Shown in pieces: positions 30,148 through 32,618 of a stretch of 32,618 nt of DNA (its first letter is position 1; each line of letters starts with the position of its first letter). Position numbers and translations under genes: made by a program. Location of the stretch: positions 1 to 32,618 of the forward strand of contig JAGAHX010000007.1 in the NCBI GenBank assembly GCA_017626845.1. The letters run 5' to 3'. Origin of the DNA: Bacillota bacterium. GTDB taxonomy: Bacteria; Bacillota; Clostridia; Peptostreptococcales; Anaerovoracaceae. The notes beneath the pieces were generated by a model. That model was not told the origin of the DNA, made no database searches, and was given only the letters and a program-made list of their open reading frames with translations.

Positions 30148-32618
30148 ATGGAACGTCAGTATAATTTCAAAAAGATCGAACCCAGATGGCAGAAGATCTG
30201 GGCAGAAAAGGACGCATTTCACGTAACGGAAGATCCGGACAAGGAGAAGTTTTATTGTCTGGAGATGTTCCCGTATCCTTCGGGCAAGCTGCACATGGGT
30301 CACGTGAGAAACTATTCCATCGGCGACGTGCTGGCCAGATACCTTCACATGAACGGCAAGAACGTGCTGCATCCCATCGGCTTCGACTCCTTCGGTCTGC
30401 CCGCGGAAAACGCCGCCATCAAGAACCAGACCCATCCCGCCGTATGGACCAGCTCCAACATTGCGGAGATGGAGAGCCAGCTCCGTCAGCTGGGCTTCTC
30501 CTACGACTGGGACAGAGAAGTGTGCACCTATAAAGAGGATTATTACCGCTGGATGCAGTGGATCTTCATCCAGTTCTACAAGCACGGCCTCGCTTATAAG
30601 AAAGAGAACCCCGTCAACTGGTGCCCGTCCTGCCAGACCGTACTGGCCAACGAGCAGGTCGTGGAAGGCCGCTGCGAACGCTGCGGAACGGAGGTCACGA
30701 AGAAGAGCCTGTCCCAGTGGTACTTAAAGATCACGGATTACGCCGACCGTCTGCTGGACGGCCTGGATACGCTGCCCGGCTGGCCCGAACACGTCAAGAC
30801 CATGCAGCGCAACTGGATCGGCCGCTCCGAAGGTACGGAAGTCGTCTATAAGCTGAAGGGCGCAGGCACGCCGATGCCCGTGTTCACCACCCGTGTGGAC
30901 ACCATCTTCGGCGCCACCTTCATGGTCATCTCTCCGGAGCATCCCATGGTGGAAGAGCTCATCAAAGGCAGCTCCGAAGAAGAGAACTGCCGCGCTTATA
31001 TCGAGCAGGCCAAGAGACAGAGCGACATCGAAAGAACCTCCACCGTCAAGGAAAAGACCGGCGCGTTCACCGGCCGCTATGCCATCAACCCCGCCAACGG
31101 CGAGGAGATCCCCATCTATCTGGCGGATTACGTTCTGATGGGCTACGGAACCGGTATCGTCATGGGCGTGCCTTACGGCGACCAGAGAGACTTCGACTTT
31201 GCGAAGAAATACGATCTGCCCATCGTTCCCGTGGTTGACCCCCACAGAGACGACATCGACATCAATGACCTGAAGGAAGCCTTCGCTGCCGACGGCACCG
31301 TCATCAACTCCGGCAAGTACAACGGCATGGACAACCGGGAAGCCATCAAGGCCATGCAGAAAGACTTCGAGGAAGCGGGCTTCGCCGTTCCCAAGGTCAA
31401 CTTTAAGCTACGCGACTGGCTCATTTCCCGCCAGCGCTACTGGGGCACGCCGATCCCCATGATCAACTGCCCGGACTGCGGCTGGGTACCCGAGAAGGAA
31501 GAAAATCTCCCGGTCATCCTGCCCACGGACGTGGAATTCACCGGTAAGGGCGAATCTCCGATCGTGACCTCCAAGACCTTCGTCGACACCGTCTGCCCCT
31601 GCTGCGGCAAGCCGGCGAAGAGGGAAGTGGATACCATGGATACCTTCCTGGATTCCTCCTGGTACGAGCTCCGCTATACGGACAACAAGAACGACAAGGC
31701 GGTCTGGGACAGAGAGAAAGCGGATTACTGGATGAACGTAGACCAGTACATCGGCGGTGTGGAACATGCGATCCTGCACCTGATGTACGCGCGCTTCTTC
31801 TGCAAGTTCCTGCACGACATCGGCCTCACGAAGGCGGAGGAACCGTTCCAGAACCTGCTCACCCAGGGCATGGTCTTAAAGGACGGCAAGAAGATGTCCA
31901 AGTCCATCGGCAACGTGGTCTCTCCGGAAGAGATCATCGAAAAATACGGTGCGGATACCGCCAGACTATTCATCCTGTTCGCGGCGCCGCCCGAGAAGGA
32001 ACTGGAATGGTCCGACACCGGCGTGGAAGGCTCCTATAAGTTCCTGGGCCGCGTCTACCGTCTGGTAGCCGACATGGCGGAACTGACGGCTGGCATTCCC
32101 AAGCGCTATATTCCGGAAGGCAAGGAAGACAAACAGCTTGCCTATATTTTAAACAACACCCTCAAGAGAGTTTCCGGGGACATCCAGAAGCGGTTCAACT
32201 TCAATACGGCGATCTCCGCCATCATGGAGCTGGTCAACGAGATGTACCGGTATAAGGAACTGGACGATATCAACCTGGGCCTGCTGGCAGATGCCACCGA
32301 AAAGCTGGTGCTCATGCTGGCGCCCTTCGTGCCCCATATCGCGGAAGAGATGTGGGAAGGCATCGGCGGAGAGGGCCTGGTCTACGACGCCAAATGGCCG
32401 GAAGTGGACGAATCCATGCTGGTGAAGGACACCGTGGAGATCGTCGTGCAGATCAACGGCAAGGTCCGCGAGAAGGCGGACGTTCCCGCCGGTCTGGACA
32501 AGGCCGGTCTGGAAGAGGCCGTCCTCGCCATGGACAGCGTAAAGGCGCTCATGGAAGGCAAGAACGTGGTAAAGGTCATCGCTGTTCCCGGAAAACACGT
32601 CAATATCGTAGTTAAAGG
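30148..32618 (+). CDS. leuS: Leucyl-tRNA synthetase, 3' end cut by window
   Basis: 823 codons are visible and the sequence ends in [11 protein letters not shown], which resembles the usual LeuRS C-terminus, so only a few codons are probably missing. Class I motifs are [11 protein letters not shown] and KKMSKSIGN. Two zinc-type cysteine clusters are present (CPSC...CERC and CPDC...CPCC). The CP1 editing domain includes [14 protein letters not shown] and [13 protein letters not shown], with the aspartate kept but the common neighbouring histidine changed. The start at 30148 gives [15 protein letters not shown], the normal beginning, with AAAGGC upstream; an in-frame ATG at 30118 follows the previous stop directly. 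No T-box leader is present. Confidence 0.95.
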   Translation, partial: MERQYNFKKIEPRWQKIWAEKDAFHVTEDPDKEKFYCLEMFPYPSGKLHMGHVRNYSIGDVLARYLHMNGKNVLHPIGFDSFGLPAENAAIKNQTHPAVWTSSNIAEMESQLRQLGFSYDWDREVCTYKEDYYRWMQWIFIQFYKHGLAYKKENPVNWCPSCQTVLANEQVVEGRCERCGTEVTKKSLSQWYLKITDYADRLLDGLDTLPGWPEHVKTMQRNWIGRSEGTEVVYKLKGAGTPMPVFTTRVDTIFGATFMVISPEHPMVEELIKGSSEEENCRAYIEQAKRQSDIERTSTVKEKTGAFTGRYAINPANGEEIPIYLADYVLMGYGTGIVMGVPYGDQRDFDFAKKYDLPIVPVVDPHRDDIDINDLKEAFAADGTVINSGKYNGMDNREAIKAMQKDFEEAGFAVPKVNFKLRDWLISRQRYWGTPIPMINCPDCGWVPEKEENLPVILPTDVEFTGKGESPIVTSKTFVDTVCPCCGKPAKREVDTMDTFLDSSWYELRYTDNKNDKAVWDREKADYWMNVDQYIGGVEHAILHLMYARFFCKFLHDIGLTKAEEPFQNLLTQGMVLKDGKKMSKSIGNVVSPEEIIEKYGADTARLFILFAAPPEKELEWSDTGVEGSYKFLGRVYRLVADMAELTAGIPKRYIPEGKEDKQLAYILNNTLKRVSGDIQKRFNFNTAISAIMELVNEMYRYKELDDINLGLLADATEKLVLMLAPFVPHIAEEMWEGIGGEGLVYDAKWPEVDESMLVKDTVEIVVQINGKVREKADVPAGLDKAGLEEAVLAMDSVKALMEGKNVVKVIAVPGKHVNIVVK

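Noticed and set aside
31165-31203. LeuRS editing-domain motif GVPYGDQRD as a sign of lost editing
   Set aside because: The key aspartate is kept, and the neighbouring residues are known to vary among bacteria, so this is probably ordinary variation.
1-32618. CRISPR array, insertion sequence or prophage
   Set aside because: No regularly spaced repeats, transposase, integrase or phage structural genes were seen on either strand.

Overview
This window looks like chromosome of a low-to-mid GC Gram-positive anaerobe, most likely class Clostridia (Bacillota). The evidence is gene order: a ylxM-ffh-rpsP-khpA-rimM-trmD signal-recognition/translation cluster, a yggS-sepF-divIVA-lspA-rluD cluster, yicC-gmk-rpoZ, yajC-secDF-rsh, an MBL-hemZ-hisS-aspS run and nadD-yqeK-rsfS followed by leuS. 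SepF, DivIVA, RqcH and HemZ together point to Bacillota. I cannot name a genus from the sequence alone.

Region 1 (1-4027) is an accessory defence island with visibly lower GC than the rest (one hand-counted 60-base line gives 22/60 GC at 3601-3660 against 37/60 at 4081-4140). It holds an inverted fragment of a type I restriction specificity gene (hsdS), a type I restriction subunit (hsdR) whose C-terminus is fused in frame to a MNT-type nucleotidyltransferase, and an overlapping small gene for a HEPN protein with the RX4HXY motif. MNT-HEPN pairs are normally stand-alone toxin-antitoxin systems. Here the presumed antitoxin is part of the restriction enzyme. This is the most interesting thing in the window.

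Region 2 (4039-6273) is a homoserine dehydrogenase and a PLP aminotransferase. Region 3 (6295-9901) is the SRP/ribosome cluster, starting at a promoter embedded in the terminator of the previous unit. Region 4 (9930-14941) is a HlyD-like membrane protein, then PLP homeostasis, cell-division, lipoprotein-processing and pseudouridine-synthase genes, ending in a flavin reductase with a lysine-rich tail. Region 5 (14942-15203) is a non-coding gap with an 82-bp palindromic element, a bidirectional terminator and a palindrome-embedded minus-strand promoter. Region 6 (15204-18836) has rqcH on the minus strand diverging from yicC-gmk-rpoZ, then a tRNA-Leu(CAA). Region 7 (18969-32618) is one long plus-strand housekeeping stretch: protein export (yajC, secDF), (p)ppGpp metabolism, an MBL hydrolase, HemZ, HisRS, AspRS, a single reading frame joining NadD, YqeK and RsfS, and LeuRS running to the window edge.

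Most genes are closely spaced with 1-4 nt overlaps or good Shine-Dalgarno sites. No CRISPR array, insertion sequence, phage gene or rRNA was seen.
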